A DNA stretch of 6,019 nt from assembly GCA_002322035.1 (NCBI GenBank), contig DCNF01000002.1, positions 44,935 to 50,953 of the forward strand, in the 5' to 3' direction. Below, in pieces: positions 5,807-6,019 of the stretch (position 1 is the stretch's first letter; every line of letters starts with the position of its first letter). Source of the stretch: Geobacter sp. UBA1603 (GTDB lineage Bacteria > Desulfobacterota > Desulfuromonadia > Geobacterales > Pseudopelobacteraceae). The notes below the pieces were generated by a model, which saw only the letters and a program-made list of their open reading frames with translations, made no database searches and was not told the origin of the DNA. A program made the translations under genes and the position numbers.

Positions 5807-6019
5807 TGTTCACCGTTGCCGAAATCGCCGCATTCACCGGAGGCCGGGTCATCGGAGATTCCGACATCGAGGTTACCGGAATATCAAGTGACTCACGCAC
5901 CATCGGCCCGGGAGAACTTTTTATACCCCTGCGCGGCGAGCGATTTGACGGCCACGCTTTCCTGCCCGGCATTGCCGATGCAGGAGTGCCGGCCGCCCTG
6001 GCCGAAACCGGCTGGCTGA
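5806..6019 (+). CDS. murF: UDP-MurNAc-tripeptide: D-Ala-D-Ala ligase MurF, N-terminal fragment (cut by window edge)
   Basis: MurF adds the D-Ala-D-Ala dipeptide to UDP-MurNAc-tripeptide, completing the cytoplasmic pentapeptide precursor. The frame opens at the ATG 5806-5808, which shares its A with the murE TGA, and runs 71 codons plus one base to the window end without a stop. It starts MFTVAEIAAFTGGRV and has the Mur ligase N-terminal pattern SSDSRTIGPGELFIPLRGER (27-46), then FDGHAF. AAGGA at 5795-5799 lies six bases upstream. Only the UDP-substrate domain is visible; the ATP-binding P-loop lies beyond the window. A second Mur ligase directly after murE fits MurF by standard gene order, and the N-terminal pattern also fits it better than MurC or MurD. 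Confidence 0.92.
   Translation, partial: MFTVAEIAAFTGGRVIGDSDIEVTGISSDSRTIGPGELFIPLRGERFDGHAFLPGIADAGVPAALAETGWL

Noticed and set aside
5388..5891. Plus-strand open frame of 167 residues across the murE/murF junction
   Set aside because: Out of frame with both genes, whose conserved motifs (DNPR, GKGHEDYQ, SSDSR) are in the other frames.
1..6019. A novel defence, mobile or biosynthetic system
   Set aside because: All the sequence from 484 on is taken up by known dcw genes with intact motifs; no repeats, transposase or unknown gene was seen.

Overview
The window is the 5' end of a division and cell wall (dcw) cluster. It reads mraZ-rsmH-ftsL-ftsI-murE-murF on the + strand, and a divergent gyrA start lies on the - strand at the left edge. 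All six dcw genes are intact or, for murF, cut only by the window edge, and each was recognised from family motifs. The DNA is GC-rich. The gene order, a meso-diaminopimelate-type MurE (DNPR motif) and a division transpeptidase carrying one C-terminal PASTA domain together suggest a diderm bacterium of the former Deltaproteobacteria, perhaps Desulfuromonadales/Geobacter-like. That placement is an inference from gene content, not from a search.

Layout. Positions 1-236 (-) hold the first 79 residues of GyrA, ending just before the quinolone-resistance segment. Positions 237-483 are a 247-bp divergent control region. It holds a probable gyrA promoter with a GC-rich hairpin in its leader, two DnaA-box-like 9-mers, a near-consensus sigma70 promoter for mraZ, and a set of 10-bp-spaced repeats that looks like the MraZ operator. 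From 484 to the end the dcw genes are tightly packed. mraZ/rsmH, ftsL/ftsI and murE/murF overlap by 1-4 bases. rsmH/ftsL are separated by 24 bp, and ftsI/murE by 54 bp containing an imperfect hairpin.

How the genes work together. MraZ is the cluster's transcriptional regulator and probably binds its own leader. RsmH methylates 16S rRNA. FtsL and FtsI are divisome membrane proteins; FtsI cross-links septal peptidoglycan. MurE and MurF add the third residue and the D-Ala-D-Ala pair to the UDP-MurNAc peptide in the cytoplasm, supplying the precursor that FtsI finally cross-links. The divergent neighbour makes the DNA gyrase A subunit, so replication topology and division genes share one control region.

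I saw no mobile element, CRISPR array, RNA gene or unknown gene system. The most interesting material is regulatory and lies in 237-483. The coding part is an ordinary core cluster.
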